From the NCBI GenBank assembly GCA_963704405.1, contig OY969903.1, forward strand, positions 4,278,001 through 4,342,000: DNA of 64,000 nt, given 5' to 3'. Below are positions 25,850-37,100 of this stretch, piece by piece (position 1 is the stretch's first letter; every line of letters begins with the position of its first letter). Position numbers and translations under genes: made by a program. This DNA comes from MFD01213-c1 sp963704405 (lineage in GTDB: Bacteria; Planctomycetota; Phycisphaerae; Tepidisphaerales; Tepidisphaeraceae). The notes under the pieces are model-generated. The model made no database searches, was not told where the DNA came from, and worked only from the letters and a program-made list of their open reading frames with translations.

Positions 25850-25904
25850 GATAGCGGCAATCGCCGCGGAATCTGAAATTTGCCCGTCCTGGCTCAGCCT
25901 CCGC

Positions 25905-27439
25905 CTATCCTGCCATCGCTTCCATCGCCCGCACTCCCACCGTTTCTTCGCCGTCATCGGCTCTATGCCTGCTCATCATCGTGCTCACAACCAGCATCAG
26001 CATCGCGCACAGCAACATTGCCGCGAAAACATAAAGCAGTCCATGCCCGATGGCGTGATGTGCCGCCCGCATTGTCGCCTCAGGAATTTTTGCGCGTCGC
26101 GAAGGCGTCAGAATATCCGCCGGCGTAATGCCCTGCGATTGAAGCTGCTGCATCTCCGGCCGCACGAGCATATTGAACAGCGCCCCCAGCAATCCGATGC
26201 CGACAGCCCCGCCAATCGTTCGGAAAAACTGCACGCTGCTGGTGATGACACCGCGATGCTGCCACGTAACCGCGTCCTGGGCGGCCAGCAGATAACTCAT
26301 CGACACCGGCCCAAACCCAAATCCCGTGATCGCCAAAAACGTCGTCAGCGTCCAGCTTGGCCACCCATCGATCGCGCCGATCAGCAATCCTGTGAATCCA
26401 ATAACGACCAGCGCAGCCCCCAGCAGCGCCGTGCGGCGAAAGCCCCATCGAATGACCAGGGCGCTGCGATGATGCCGCTCAGCGCCCACGTCAGCATCAC
26501 CGGCGTGACCACGCCCGCCGCCGCCGTCGCACCTCCGCCGCGTGCCCCCTGCACATAGAGCGGCACATATGTATCAAGGCTCAGAAAAGCCACCCCAAGT
26601 AAAAGGCTGCCGATCATCGAAGGCCCGATCGATCGCTGCAGAATCAACTTCGGCGGCATGATCGGCGCGGGCGCTTTCAATTCATGCGAAATGAAAAACG
26701 CAATCGCCACCGCCGCCACGCTGAGCAGACCGGCATTCAGAAACACCGGCCACCCATCCGGCCCCATTCCCGAAACCAGCGTCAGCAAACACGTGCATCC
26801 GATCGCCAGCGAAATCGCTCCCGGCAAATCCAGGTCCGTCGAGTGCGGCTTCTCCACATCGTGGTATTTCCACATCAGCACAACCGCCGCGATCACTCCA
26901 AATGGCAGGTTGATAAAAAAGATCGATCGCCACCCAAGCGTATTCACCAGAAATGCCCCCAGGGCCGGCCCGGCGAGCGCCGCGGTGCCCCACACCGCGC
27001 TGAAAAACCCCTGAATGCGCGCCCGTTCTTCCAGCGTGAAGATGTCGCCGAGGATGGTCAGCACCACCGGCATGATTCCGCCTGCCCCCAATCCCTGCAG
27101 GCCGCGAAACAGAATCAACTGCCCCATGTTCCGCGCCGAGGCGGCCAGGATCGAACTGATGATAAACAGCAAAATCGCGCCCAGCACCACGTGCTTGCGC
27201 CCAAACGCGTCCGCCAATCGCCCATACAGCGGCATGCTCACCGTACACGCCAGCAGGTAAATCGAAGCCACCCATGAATAATGCTGCAACCCGTGCAGAT
27301 CACCGATGATCGTCGGCATGGCGGTGCTGGTAACCGTCTGCTCCATCGACGCCAGGACCATCACGAGCATCAGGGCCGCCGTCACATAACGCCGATCGAG
27401 TTTTTCCGGCTTGCGCCGGCAGTGCCGGCCCTGGTGCAA
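25905..27439 (-). CDS. DHA2-type MFS multidrug exporter (single-base frameshift)
   Basis: A 14-helix drug-proton antiporter of the EmrB/QacA group. The first frame carries motif D1/A signatures: MEQTVTSTAMPTIIGDL, MPLYGRLADAFGRKHV, FRGLQGLGAGGIMPVVL and VNTLGWRSIFFINLPFGVIA. It breaks near 26459-26461: one C is missing from a C-run on the minus strand. With it restored, GIIAAPLVIRWGFRRTAL continues into the second half, with VITSSVQFFRTIGGAVGIGL. The total is then 511 residues, normal for the family. The start is a TTG at 27439; an ATG just upstream in another frame is possible. An indel error is more likely than real loss. Confidence 0.82.
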
Positions 27440-27866
27440 TCCAGGTCGACATGGGGATGCGTATCATGCCCGCGCGTGTCGATTGCAGTCGTGGAAGTGC
27501 CAAAAATTGCGGTTGCCGTCGCGGTACATAGCGGCTCCGGCGACACATCACCCATCGCCGCGATGTTCGCGGCCTTCAATTTCGAGGAATTGCGGTCCAT
27601 TAAACGCACACAACCTTCCCTGATATCCCGGCAACCCCAGAGGGACATGCCGGGACTGCAACAGTATGGCGCTCATCGACCCGTAGCCACTTGCCGGGGG
27701 AAATTTTTGATGGAACCGAGGCGCTCGGAACGCTCTTTTGGAATTGCAAAGGCCCAAATCCGAATGCCCAAATGACGAAAACAGACGGCACATTCGTCAT
27801 TCAAATTCCCCCTCGCCCTGCCTTTCCGTGGTTGTTCCCATCCCCTACTCACCCTAACATATTGCC
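27440..27866. other. 427-bp intergenic region between divergent MFS and trpB genes
   Basis: No convincing gene is seen. It contains a hairpin, AATGACGAA (27771-27779) with TTCGTCATT (27793-27801), about 65 bp before trpB, in a stretch of AATCCGAATGCCCAAATGACG-type repeats. No T-box, trp attenuator or tandem trp codons were found, so how trpB is controlled is not visible. Confidence 0.5.
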
Positions 27867-29066
27867 ATGAGCAGCGCCCCTGTCACTCTTCCCGACGCCA
27901 CCGGCCACTTCGGCCCTTACGGCGGGGTTTTCGTCCCCGAAACCCTTGTATCCGCTCTCTCACAGCTTGAAGCTGAATATGCCCGCGCCAAAGCCGATCC
28001 GGCGTTTCATCGCGAGTTTGATTATTACCTGCGCGAATTCGTCGGCCGGCCAAGCCGCCTGTATTTCGCGAAGCGGCTCACCGAAGCCTGGGGCGGCGCG
28101 AAGATCTACCTGAAGCGAGAAGACCTGAACCATACCGGCGCGCACAAGATCAACAATACCATCGGCCAAGGCCTGCTGACCCAGCGCATGGGAAAGAAGC
28201 GCGTTATCGCCGAAACCGGCGCCGGCCAGCATGGTGTGGCGACCGCGACGGCGGCGGCGCTCTTTGGTCTTAAGTGCGATGTGTACATGGGATCGGAAGA
28301 CATCCGGCGCCAGAACCTCAACGTTTTCCGCATGCGGCTTATGGGCGCGAATGTCATTGAAGTCACGAGCGGCAGCAAAACCCTCAAGGACGCGACCAAC
28401 GAAGCCATGCGCGACTGGATGGGCAGCGTCGAGCACACGCATTACATCATCGGCAGCGTCGTCGGCCCGCACCCCTTCCCGATGATCGTGCGCGATTTCC
28501 AGGCCATGATCGGCACCGAAGCGCGGGCGCAGTGCCTGGAAGCTGAAGGCCGCCTCCCCGATTACGTGATCGCCTGCGTGGGCGGCGGCAGCAATGCCGC
28601 CGGCATTTTCGCCCCATTTGCCAATGACAAATCCGTAAAACTGATTGGTGTGGAAGCCGGCGGCCGTGGCTCGGCGCTCGGCCAGCACGCCGCCACGCTG
28701 TGCAACGGCAAACCCGGCGTCCTGCACGGCTGCCTCACCTATGTCTTGCAAGATGACGACGGCCAGACCGCCGACGTCCACTCCGCCAGCGCCGGCCTGG
28801 ACTACCCCGGCGTAGGGCCGGAGCATTCTTATTGGAAAGACTCCGGCCGTGTTGAATATGTCTGCATCACCGATGAATCCGCCCTGGCTGCGTTTCAGAC
28901 CGTCGCACAATTAGAAGGCATTCTCCCGGCCCTTGAATCCTCCCACGCCTTCGCCCAGGCCGCCAGGCTTGCGCCAACGCTTTCGAAAGATCAGATCGTC
29001 ATGATCAACCTTTCGGGAAGAGGCGACAAAGACTGCCAGGAAGTGGCGCGGCTGCTGGGTAAGTAG
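27867..29066 (+). CDS. trpB: tryptophan synthase beta chain
   Basis: Joins indole and serine to make tryptophan with PLP. It is 399 residues, the normal TrpB1 length. FGPYGGVFVPETLVSALSQL opens the protein. The PLP lysine is in NHTGAHKINNTIGQGLL, with ETGAGQHGVATATAAALFG, the serine/phosphate loop CVGGGSNAAG, and HSASAGLDYPGVGPEHSY. It is a single gene; trpA is not adjacent and trpF is 17 kb away. It ends 26 bp before the convergent end of the 1620-residue protein gene. Confidence 0.97.
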   Translation: MSSAPVTLPDATGHFGPYGGVFVPETLVSALSQLEAEYARAKADPAFHREFDYYLREFVGRPSRLYFAKRLTEAWGGAKIYLKREDLNHTGAHKINNTIGQGLLTQRMGKKRVIAETGAGQHGVATATAAALFGLKCDVYMGSEDIRRQNLNVFRMRLMGANVIEVTSGSKTLKDATNEAMRDWMGSVEHTHYIIGSVVGPHPFPMIVRDFQAMIGTEARAQCLEAEGRLPDYVIACVGGGSNAAGIFAPFANDKSVKLIGVEAGGRGSALGQHAATLCNGKPGVLHGCLTYVLQDDDGQTADVHSASAGLDYPGVGPEHSYWKDSGRVEYVCITDESALAAFQTVAQLEGILPALESSHAFAQAARLAPTLSKDQIVMINLSGRGDKDCQEVARLLGK

Positions 29067-29092
29067 AACACAGGGATGGTTTAGTGATCGAG

Positions 29093-32000
29093 CTACACCG
29101 CAAATGGATGGCTGTGCGGCTTAGTGAATATGTCGTGTTTGTCTGATGACGCATCATTGAGAGAATCCCACAAGCGAACCCCTGTCGTGGTGAAAATGGG
29201 TTCAGATGATTCAACGCCGGCGATTGGCGGGGGCACGGGACGCGTCAGCAGTTTTCCGGTGGATCGATGGAGCGGCGATGGCGGCGTGGCGCTCATTTGG
29301 GCCGATCCGGTCGGCGTCTCAAATGTTGATTGAGCGGCTGCCACCTCCGTCAGGGGTGAGGCCTGGATGTTAAAAGCGTTGTCGATCAGGCTGTAATCGG
29401 ATCCGTCGATGACGCCGTCATAGTTGAAGTCGCCGTTGAACCAGGTGCTTAGGCTGTGAGCGAAGCCGTTGTCGATTTTGCCGTAATCTGTGCCATCTAC
29501 CTTGCCGGTGAGGTCGGCGTCACCGAAGTAGGTGTATTTGATGAGCACTGCATTAAGGGCAGGGCTCTGGCCATCAAAGAGTCCATAGGAAGTGGCGCTG
29601 CCATAAATAACGTGGTTGCTGCCGTCATTGTTCAGGATCGCGCCGAGGGTGCTCAGGTGAGTTGGGTCGGTGGCGGCGGAAGAGGAAAGTATGCCGGCAC
29701 CGTTCCAGTAACCGGCCGACAGGTTGAAGCCGGAATTCAGCAAAGGAGCAATGGTGTTGAGGCTGGAGCCATTCAGGAGAAGGTCGTTGTTGTTGAGGTT
29801 GAGTCGAGCGGTTGCTGAAAGACTGACGAAATCCGTGCTGATCAGTGTGCGATTGGCCTGAAGCGCAGCGGGAGCAACGATCAGCGAGGAACCTGCGGCG
29901 AGGGTGAGGCTGGCTAATTGCCGGAGGAAAATGCCGCTCGAGGTCGAGGCAGGGAGCATGACAACGGTGTTTACACCAAGACTGAGGGCGTCAGCGCCGG
30001 CGCCGGGGTCGATCATGACATTTTCCACATTGCTGAAGCTGACGGCGGCGCCGTCGAAGATGACGGAGGAAGAGGCGGCAGTGATGTTGTCGTTACCTGA
30101 GGCGCCAATGAATTGAAGCGTGTCACCACCGGTGGTGTTCGCGCCTGCATTGAAGCTCAGACCGCCGGGAGGGATGGGATTGCCGGCAGAGAAATCGAGG
30201 ATAAGGGTATCGTTGGCGCTGGTGCCGGAGATGACGAGGGGGCCGAGCCGCGAGATCGTCCACTGATTCTGTGGCGTGCCGGCCCCGGTGGTGTTGTTCC
30301 AGACATCCAGCCGCTTGCCGTCGGCGTCGAGTTTGAGGTGATATGCGCTACCGCTGAGCGCTGCGGAAATGTCACCGAAATCTTCACCTCCCATTAACTG
30401 ACCGGCCGCGAGGCTCAGGGAGACAGCCGGAGAAGCGGTTGGTGCGGTTTGGTAGAGGCCGGCCGTTATAAGTTGGCGGATGGTGTATGCGCCGGGCGTG
30501 AGATTCGAGAAGAAGTATGATCCAGTGGTGTCCGTGACGGCGCTGACTTCGCCGGAGTCGAGGATGCTGTTGTTGTTGGCATCAAGATAGACGGTCTGCC
30601 CCGGCGAAGAGAGCTCGCCGTTATCCCGGACTCCGTTGCGGTTGGCGTCTGTGTAAACACTCCCGGAGATGGAGGCAGTGGTGGATTGCTTGAGGAAGAA
30701 ATTAAATCCGCCGCGGAAATCATAAGAGTGGACATTGACGCTGGCGGCACCGGCGGGGTTGGTCTGGGTCCAACCGGATTTAAGAAGGGGGCGGATGGAG
30801 TCGGGGCCGGGGCGCAAGCGGGTGAAACTGTAATCCCCATTGTTGTCATAAGTCTGGACGGTATCTTCACCGGCATCGAGAACACCGTTGCCATTACGGT
30901 CGTTGAATACAGTCCAACCAAGGAGTCCGGTTTCTCCGCTGTCTTTTACACCGTTTCCGTTGGGGTCGTTGGTAAGCGTGCCGCTGAGAAACGCGCCGAC
31001 GGTTTCACCGAAGTCGGCGACGCCTTTAGCGCCTGCAGCGATAGTCAGCGTGTATGGGGCGTTCAATGCTGGTGCAGTCTGTATGTTTGTGCCGGAAGTG
31101 AGGAGGCGGACGGTATAGGTTCCCGGCGTGAGCGAGCCGAAGGTATACCAACCGGTGTTGTCCGTGATGGCAGTGGGTTCGCTGCCGAGAAATCCATCGT
31201 TATTGAGATCGAGAAAGAGTGTCTGCCCCTGATCACCGGAGTCATAGCCGAAGGTGCCATCACCGTTTTCGACACCGTCCCCATTTGCGTCGAAGAAGAC
31301 GTAACCACCGATACCGGCTTTGTCAGTTGCGCCGAACTTCGCGGTCCTTGTCAGGCTGGCGGTGTAGAAGTAGACCATTTGGCCGGCGTCGACGGTTTTG
31401 TCGGTGGGAGCAGAGTCGCGCCAACCGCTGGGGAGCGCCTGGCGGATTCGATATTGGCGGACGTCGAGCCCGGTGATGGAATAGTTTCCATTCGCGTCGG
31501 TGACAGCGTTTTTTTCACCGCTATCGAGCACATCGTTGTCATTGGCGTCGGCGTAAACGGTCCGGCCTTGCAGGCCGTTTTCACCGGTTTCCTGGGCGCT
31601 GTTTCCGTTCAGGTCGTAATAAATTTGTCCGCTGACGATGTTGTTCGGGTTTGACAGCTTAAACGCAAAATTTCCGACGGCGACCGACTGGTTTAATGCG
31701 ACCGTCGCGGTGTAATAACCGGCGGCGGGAACTGTCTGCGTCCACGTGCCGGGAGTGGGGGATTGCACACGCACTTTGTAAGTTCCGGCCGGAATATTGC
31801 CGATTCGGAAAATGCCAGTCTGCGCGCCTTCACCCTGCACCAAGTCGGTCGCCGTGGGTTCACCAGCATCCAGAACACCGTTGCCGTTCAGATCAAGATA
31901 CGGCATTCCTGCAACCGTTAGTTCATTGGCGTCCGGGACTCCGTTTCCGTTTGCATCGCTGAACTCTTTTCCGTCGATTTCGGAATTGAGGAGAGTTTCG

Positions 32001-33955
32001 ATGCTGGTGACGGAGTCGACGTTGGCATCGGTAGATGCGGAATCGGAACCTGCCCCACCGTCGACGGTATCGGCGTAGAAATTTTTGGCGTAGATTGTGT
32101 CGTTACCGGCGCCACCGATCAGGTCACAGCCGCCGTATTGGGAACCTTGGATGGTGTCATTGCCATCACCACCGGAGATGGTGGACGGGGCGGCGGACGC
32201 GGTTGAGACATCAATCGAGTCATTGCCACCAAAGCCATAGATGGAATCAGGCGTCCCAGCTGGAAAAGTGAAGTTATTGGAGTAATCGCGGGAGCCATCG
32301 GGCACAACGATGATGTTGTCGTTTGCGGCGGTTCCGTCAATGACAACGGTATCCTGTCCGGTGGAAGGGTTCAGGGAAACGATCCCAATGAAACTGCCCA
32401 GGATTGACGACTGCACGACCGCATTGTGTCCCAAGCCGGTGTTGATGGTAAGGGAATTGACGGGCAGAAGCTTGGGAACAGCATTGACGACGCAGGTCAT
32501 CATACCCTGGTCGGTGCCGTAGAACTCGATCGTATCGGGACCGGGGCCAGCATTTACGGTGGTGGTTGGCGTCGATGGGTCAAGCACTGGTGAATCACCA
32601 GTTAGTCGCACGACCTGGGACGCCGGGCCGTTGGGGATTGGCCCACCGAGGATAATGCCGCCATCCGGCTGCACGGCGACACTGGAAATCAACAGGTTGT
32701 AGTTGGTAACGGTCGTGAACCCGGCGACACCGAACGTGCTGTCGAGAGTTCCATCGATATTGATGCGTGCGGCCGCAAGCGTCTGGTACGAATTATAAGG
32801 CGTAGTGTAACCGGCCAGGATGATCTTGCCGTCGGGCTCGAGGGCCATGGCGCCAAGGTGGTTGTCGTTGGATGCAACAGCGTTGCCGCTGGTGAAGTCG
32901 ACATTAACCGAGCCGCCGTTGAACGTGGTATCGACCGCGCCCTGAGCTGAGAGGGTGGCGACGGCGAAATCATTGGTTCCAGCAGGGATGGTGGCTGTAC
33001 CGCTGAGAAGCAGCGAGCCGTCTCCGCGGACGATGACGGATGCCGCGGAGCTGGCAGTATTGGTTCCCCCGAAGAGGGTCGCGAATTTGCCGGTGGTGTT
33101 GAAGGTTGTATCGAGAGTGCCGTCGGTGTTGTATCGCAGCGCAATCGCTTCGGAGTGGCCGCTGATGGTGGTGTTACCCGAGACCACGATCCGACCGTCG
33201 ACACCGATGGCGACCGCCGCGGCGCTGTCGTTGTGGTTGCCGCCGTAGTCGGTCAACACTTTTCCGCTCGAACCAAAAGAGGCGTCGACTGTGCCGGCGG
33301 GGGAGTATTTTACAACGGCAACATCATCGCCGGTGGGGGAACTGGCGGCGTTATAGGGATGCCTGGTTCCGGCTGCGATGATTGAACCGTCAGCTTGGAT
33401 CGCGAGGCTGGCAATGGTATCGCGTGATGTGGCCCCGGAAGATCCGAGGTCTGTTTTCACAACGCCGTTGGTTCCGAACTGAGAGTCGTAGTCACCGTTG
33501 GCAAGCAATCGCACGAGCGCGAAATCACCGGCGGTGGTGGAATTACCCGCGGTGCCGCCGATGAGGATTTTGCCATCGGGCTGAACAAGCAGGGAGTTGG
33601 CGGAGGAGGCAGCGGCATCAATCGGAAGGACACCAGTGAAGAACGTGTAGTCAGGTGTGCCGTCCGCATTCAGCCGGCTGACGACCATCTGTGAAGCGGA
33701 ATTGTAGGGCACGGTGCCGACGAAAACGATTTTCCCGTCCCCCTGAACGGCCTCTGAGATGTTTTGCCACTGTGAAAATTGAATATTTTGATAGGGATCA
33801 AAACTCAAATCAGGCATTCCGGTGCTGAAAAACTGCCTGCGCTCCAGGGCTTCCGCGCAGGCGTGAACCGCGGCGGCGATTGCCGCGCCGGTTTGTTTTG
33901 GTCGCCCGGCGGATGCACGGCGCGAATGATCACCCCGAATTGCTCCTGAAATCAC
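29093..33955 (-). CDS. giant exported protein: delta-60, Ca-binding, SdrD-B and dockerin-like modules
   Basis: A 1620-residue surface or extracellular protein. The N-terminus has the planctomycete motif ALERRQFFS before the mature part. Modules in order: delta-60-type repeats (VQPDGKILIGG, LNADGTPD; about 50-455); RTX-like calcium repeats (GGNDSIDVS, GGAGNDTIY; about 570-640); several SdrD-B/Cna-B-like domains each with DANGNGVPD or DLNGNGVLDAGE calcium loops (about 650-1190); beta-rich repeats; and a dockerin-like pair DADLTGKVDGTDYGKID and GDFNYDGVIDGSDYSLID (about 1515-1560). Adhesion or polysaccharide binding is inferred. It follows the similar gene upstream on the same strand and shares its dockerin-like module at DNA level. 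Confidence 0.82.
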   Translation of the reverse strand: MISGAIRGDHSRRASAGRPKQTGAAIAAAVHACAEALERRQFFSTGMPDLSFDPYQNIQFSQWQNISEAVQGDGKIVFVGTVPYNSASQMVVSRLNADGTPDYTFFTGVLPIDAAASSANSLLVQPDGKILIGGTAGNSTTAGDFALVRLLANGDYDSQFGTNGVVKTDLGSSGATSRDTIASLAIQADGSIIAAGTRHPYNAASSPTGDDVAVVKYSPAGTVDASFGSSGKVLTDYGGNHNDSAAAVAIGVDGRIVVSGNTTISGHSEAIALRYNTDGTLDTTFNTTGKFATLFGGTNTASSAASVIVRGDGSLLLSGTATIPAGTNDFAVATLSAQGAVDTTFNGGSVNVDFTSGNAVASNDNHLGAMALEPDGKIILAGYTTPYNSYQTLAAARINIDGTLDSTFGVAGFTTVTNYNLLISSVAVQPDGGIILGGPIPNGPASQVVRLTGDSPVLDPSTPTTTVNAGPGPDTIEFYGTDQGMMTCVVNAVPKLLPVNSLTINTGLGHNAVVQSSILGSFIGIVSLNPSTGQDTVVIDGTAANDNIIVVPDGSRDYSNNFTFPAGTPDSIYGFGGNDSIDVSTASAAPSTISGGDGNDTIQGSQYGGCDLIGGAGNDTIYAKNFYADTVDGGAGSDSASTDANVDSVTSIETLLNSEIDGKEFSDANGNGVPDANELTVAGMPYLDLNGNGVLDAGEPTATDLVQGEGAQTGIFRIGNIPAGTYKVRVQSPTPGTWTQTVPAAGYYTATVALNQSVAVGNFAFKLSNPNNIVSGQIYYDLNGNSAQETGENGLQGRTVYADANDNDVLDSGEKNAVTDANGNYSITGLDVRQYRIRQALPSGWRDSAPTDKTVDAGQMVYFYTASLTRTAKFGATDKAGIGGYVFFDANGDGVENGDGTFGYDSGDQGQTLFLDLNNDGFLGSEPTAITDNTGWYTFGSLTPGTYTVRLLTSGTNIQTAPALNAPYTLTIAAGAKGVADFGETVGAFLSGTLTNDPNGNGVKDSGETGLLGWTVFNDRNGNGVLDAGEDTVQTYDNNGDYSFTRLRPGPDSIRPLLKSGWTQTNPAGAASVNVHSYDFRGGFNFFLKQSTTASISGSVYTDANRNGVRDNGELSSPGQTVYLDANNNSILDSGEVSAVTDTTGSYFFSNLTPGAYTIRQLITAGLYQTAPTASPAVSLSLAAGQLMGGEDFGDISAALSGSAYHLKLDADGKRLDVWNNTTGAGTPQNQWTISRLGPLVISGTSANDTLILDFSAGNPIPPGGLSFNAGANTTGGDTLQFIGASGNDNITAASSSVIFDGAAVSFSNVENVMIDPGAGADALSLGVNTVVMLPASTSSGIFLRQLASLTLAAGSSLIVAPAALQANRTLISTDFVSLSATARLNLNNNDLLLNGSSLNTIAPLLNSGFNLSAGYWNGAGILSSSAATDPTHLSTLGAILNNDGSNHVIYGSATSYGLFDGQSPALNAVLIKYTYFGDADLTGKVDGTDYGKIDNGFAHSLSTWFNGDFNYDGVIDGSDYSLIDNAFNIQASPLTEVAAAQSTFETPTGSAQMSATPPSPLHRSTGKLLTRPVPPPIAGVESSEPIFTTTGVRLWDSLNDASSDKHDIFTKPHSHPFAV
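29400..29485 (-). repeat. dockerin-module DNA repeat, copy 1
   Basis: These 86 bp are identical to 34476-34561, and the flanking 100 bp or so on both sides are very similar. They encode the dockerin-like calcium pair at the end of the 1620-residue protein. The surrounding parts of the two genes are not this similar, so the module was probably copied from one gene to the other recently. Confidence 0.85.
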
Positions 33956-34192
33956 GTGCCCTCTGCCTATTAGGCGAAAGACTTTTGACCAAGATCCTGT
34001 TTAGCTAATTGGGAAATGTGTGCGCCGAGCGACGAACTGGCCCCCGCGCGCATCCCTGCCCCTTGGCAGATGAACGCATGTATTCTAATAAAAGAAATTC
34101 TGTTTTCCAGTGAATTGGAGAAGCGCAATTTCCCGCAACTGCGTCTGTGAGCCGGAAAACAACAATCTAACCTTCCTGCGAGCAGGACTGCT

Positions 34193-37100
34193 TTATGGGT
34201 TGAGCAGCGAAATGACGGTGTGATGCTTTCGCGACCATGGATCAGAATCGCCGGCTGAAGAGGTTGGCGGGGTCGAATTGCTGGGAATGTGGGTGGCACT
34301 GAAAAGGGCGGCCGAGGGTTTAGAAGGGAGGATTTTCATGTGCGGCAGTGAATGGGCGGGGGAAGCGCGCATTACTGGTTGCGTGGCATTGTCGGCGGGA
34401 GTTGTTGATGGAGCGGCCACCTCCGTGAGAGGTGAGGCCTGGATGTTAAAGGCGTTATCAATCAGGCTGTAATCCGATCCGTCGATGACGCCGTCATAGT
34501 TGAAGTCGCCGTTGAACCAGGTGCTTAGGCTGTGAGCGAAGCCGTTGTCGATTTTGCCGTAGTCTGTGCCATCTATTTTGCCGGTGAGGTCGGCGTCACC
34601 GAAGTAGGTGTATTTGATGAGGATGTCATTGATCGCGGGGCTTTGGGTGTCGAAGGGGCCGTCGGGGGCGGTGGCACCGTAGATGGGGTGGTTGGCGCCG
34701 TCGTTGTTTTGCAGGACGCCGAGGGTGGAGAGATGGGTGGGGTCGGTGGCGGCGGCGAGGGAGATGATTCCGGATGAGCCGTTCCAGAAGCCGTTATTGG
34801 GGAGGTTTAATCCGGCCTGGAGTTGGTTAATGATATCGGTGAGCACGCCGCCTTTGATGATCATGTCGTTGCCACCGAGGTCGAGCTTTCCTTGCCACGC
34901 GTTGGTTGTGCCGGCGAAGCTCAGGGCGGACGTTGTGAGCAGCAGGCGATCGGCATGGGCGGCGGCGGTGTTGAGGGTTACAGTTGCAGCGGCGCCGAGG
35001 TTCAGGGCGGCCAACTGGCGCAGATTGATGTGGGTTCCTGATCCTGCGCTCTGGAAGATAATGGGAGCGTTGGCGTTCACGGTGAGCGCGGAACCTGTTG
35101 CGAGGGGGTCGGAGCGGAAGGTGTAAGTTCCGCCGTCGACGTTGAGGGTGTCATTTCCAGCGCCACCGTCGAAGGTGAAGTTGGTGACGCCGGTTAGCGC
35201 GCTGGTTTGGGTGAGGGTGTCGTTCCCGCCGGCGGTGCTGATGGTGAGGGATTCGGTGTTAGCGAGGGTGATCGTGCTGGAATTGAATGTGATGGCGCTG
35301 CCGCCGACGGAGGCGACGTCGGCACTGGCGGCGCCGATGATGGAGAGGGAATCGACGCCGGTGATGTTGGAGCCGCCATCGTAGTTTACACCACCGGCGG
35401 GGACGGGATTGCCTTTGGAAAAATCGATGGTGAGGGCGTCATTGCCGGATGAGCCGAATACGGTGATGGATGACAATGCGGTTGAAGGCACAGTGAAGGC
35501 GCCGCCGTTGACGGTCAGCACGAGGCTGGTGCCGGGGTTATCGAGGCTGATGTTGTAGCTGTCGTTCGTGCTGGAGCCGGCGAAGAAGGCGCATTCGGTG
35601 AACGGGGTGACATTTGCGCCGGAGATGGCGGCGACGTGATAGAAATATTGCGTGCCGAAGGCGATGGTTGAGTCATTGTAGGTGGCGGCGCCATTGGGAA
35701 GATAGGCGAGGGTGGACCAGTTTAAACCATCGGTGGAGCGATCGACGCGGAACTGGGTTTCAAGCGTGGAATTTTTTGTCCAGGCAAGATGGGCGGTTGG
35801 AGGCCCGCCGGCCAGGTTACTGGAATTCAGCGCGCTGGGTGCGCCGAAGAAGCTGCTGTTGGATGTCAGGTAAGACGAGAGCAGGCCATAGGCGACAATC
35901 GTTCCCAGGCCGGTGCTGCCGGAGGTTCCGCCTGTGCCGGTGTAGACCATTCCATTGACGGGCGTGGGCACGCTGAACTTCACGCCGGTGGCGCCGGAGA
36001 CGGAGCCGACCAGGCTGTCGCGTGTGCTGTTTTGGTTGCTGGTGTAGATCGGAGTCGTGTAATTCGTCGCATCGTAGGCGATCAGGTCGTCGATAGTGCC
36101 GCTGACGACAGGGCTGAGATCCCAGACGATCCCATTGCCGGACCCGTTAGCCGAGACCGCGGGTGTAGCGCCCTCGCGGCCATAACTGGTTGAGGTGGTC
36201 TGAGGCGTTGTATTAAATGCGCCATTGGCGATGGCGAAAGCCTGCCCTTTGATGGTTCCGGGGTGAATGTAGAACTTGCCATTAAAGTATGCGGGTGTGT
36301 CGTAGATTTTGATGCTGCCGCTGTTGTCGACGCTGTTCTGGAATTCCTGGACGGCCTTGTCATAGTCGCTGGGATGCTGGCTGGCGGGAGAGGCGGCGAT
36401 GGGTGTGAATTTCCCGAGGTTGTCGCGATCCAGCAGATAAACGCGGCCTTCTTTTCCACCGACGAGCATCAGATGGGGGTGAGCCGCGCTGCCGACAGAA
36501 TCGGGGAGGATCAGCATTCCGCCGGAACCGACATCGATATCGTGGGCATTCAGCGTCGACCAATTGGAGGGGGTGAAAAAATCAACAACTTTCAGCCCCC
36601 AGCCGTTGCCGTTCTGGTTTGAGGAGTTGGAGGCGGCGTCAACCGACAGCTTCAGGATCGAGTCGCTGTAGTTGTGATCGATGGGGAATCCGTTGGCGTC
36701 GAAATTATTGGAGTAAGCGCCATTGCCGGTCGAGACGTATAGATTTCCCTGGGTGTCGCTGGAAATTTTTCCACCGGACATCCAGATCCCCCCTTCTGAA
36801 GCGTCGCCGGATACGGCGTTGGGCGTGACGTTGAACGCGGCGGTCAGGGCGAGGGTGGAAGCGCTGTAACCAAGCAGCCAGCCGTGATAGGGGCCTTTAT
36901 CGCCATGCGAGGCGAAGCCCAGGTAGATGGTGCCGTTGATCAGCGTCACGGCGGGTCGCTGCAGGTGAATGCGGGCGTCGAAGGTGATGACACCGGCGAC
37001 GGCGGCATCCCCGGTGCCGTTGACGGCGGGGCCGGATACGAAGGTGTCGTGAACGGTCGATGTGGGATAGGTGTTGCTGATCGTGTCACCGATGACGGCG

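Noticed and set aside
27382..27600. Small minus-strand gene between the MFS gene and trpB
   Set aside because: It overlaps the MFS start, has no ribosome site and reads as low-information threonine- and alanine-rich sequence.
30686..31654. 322-codon open frame opposite the 1620-residue protein
   Set aside because: It mirrors the repeated calcium-loop codons of the real gene and has no signal or domain of its own.
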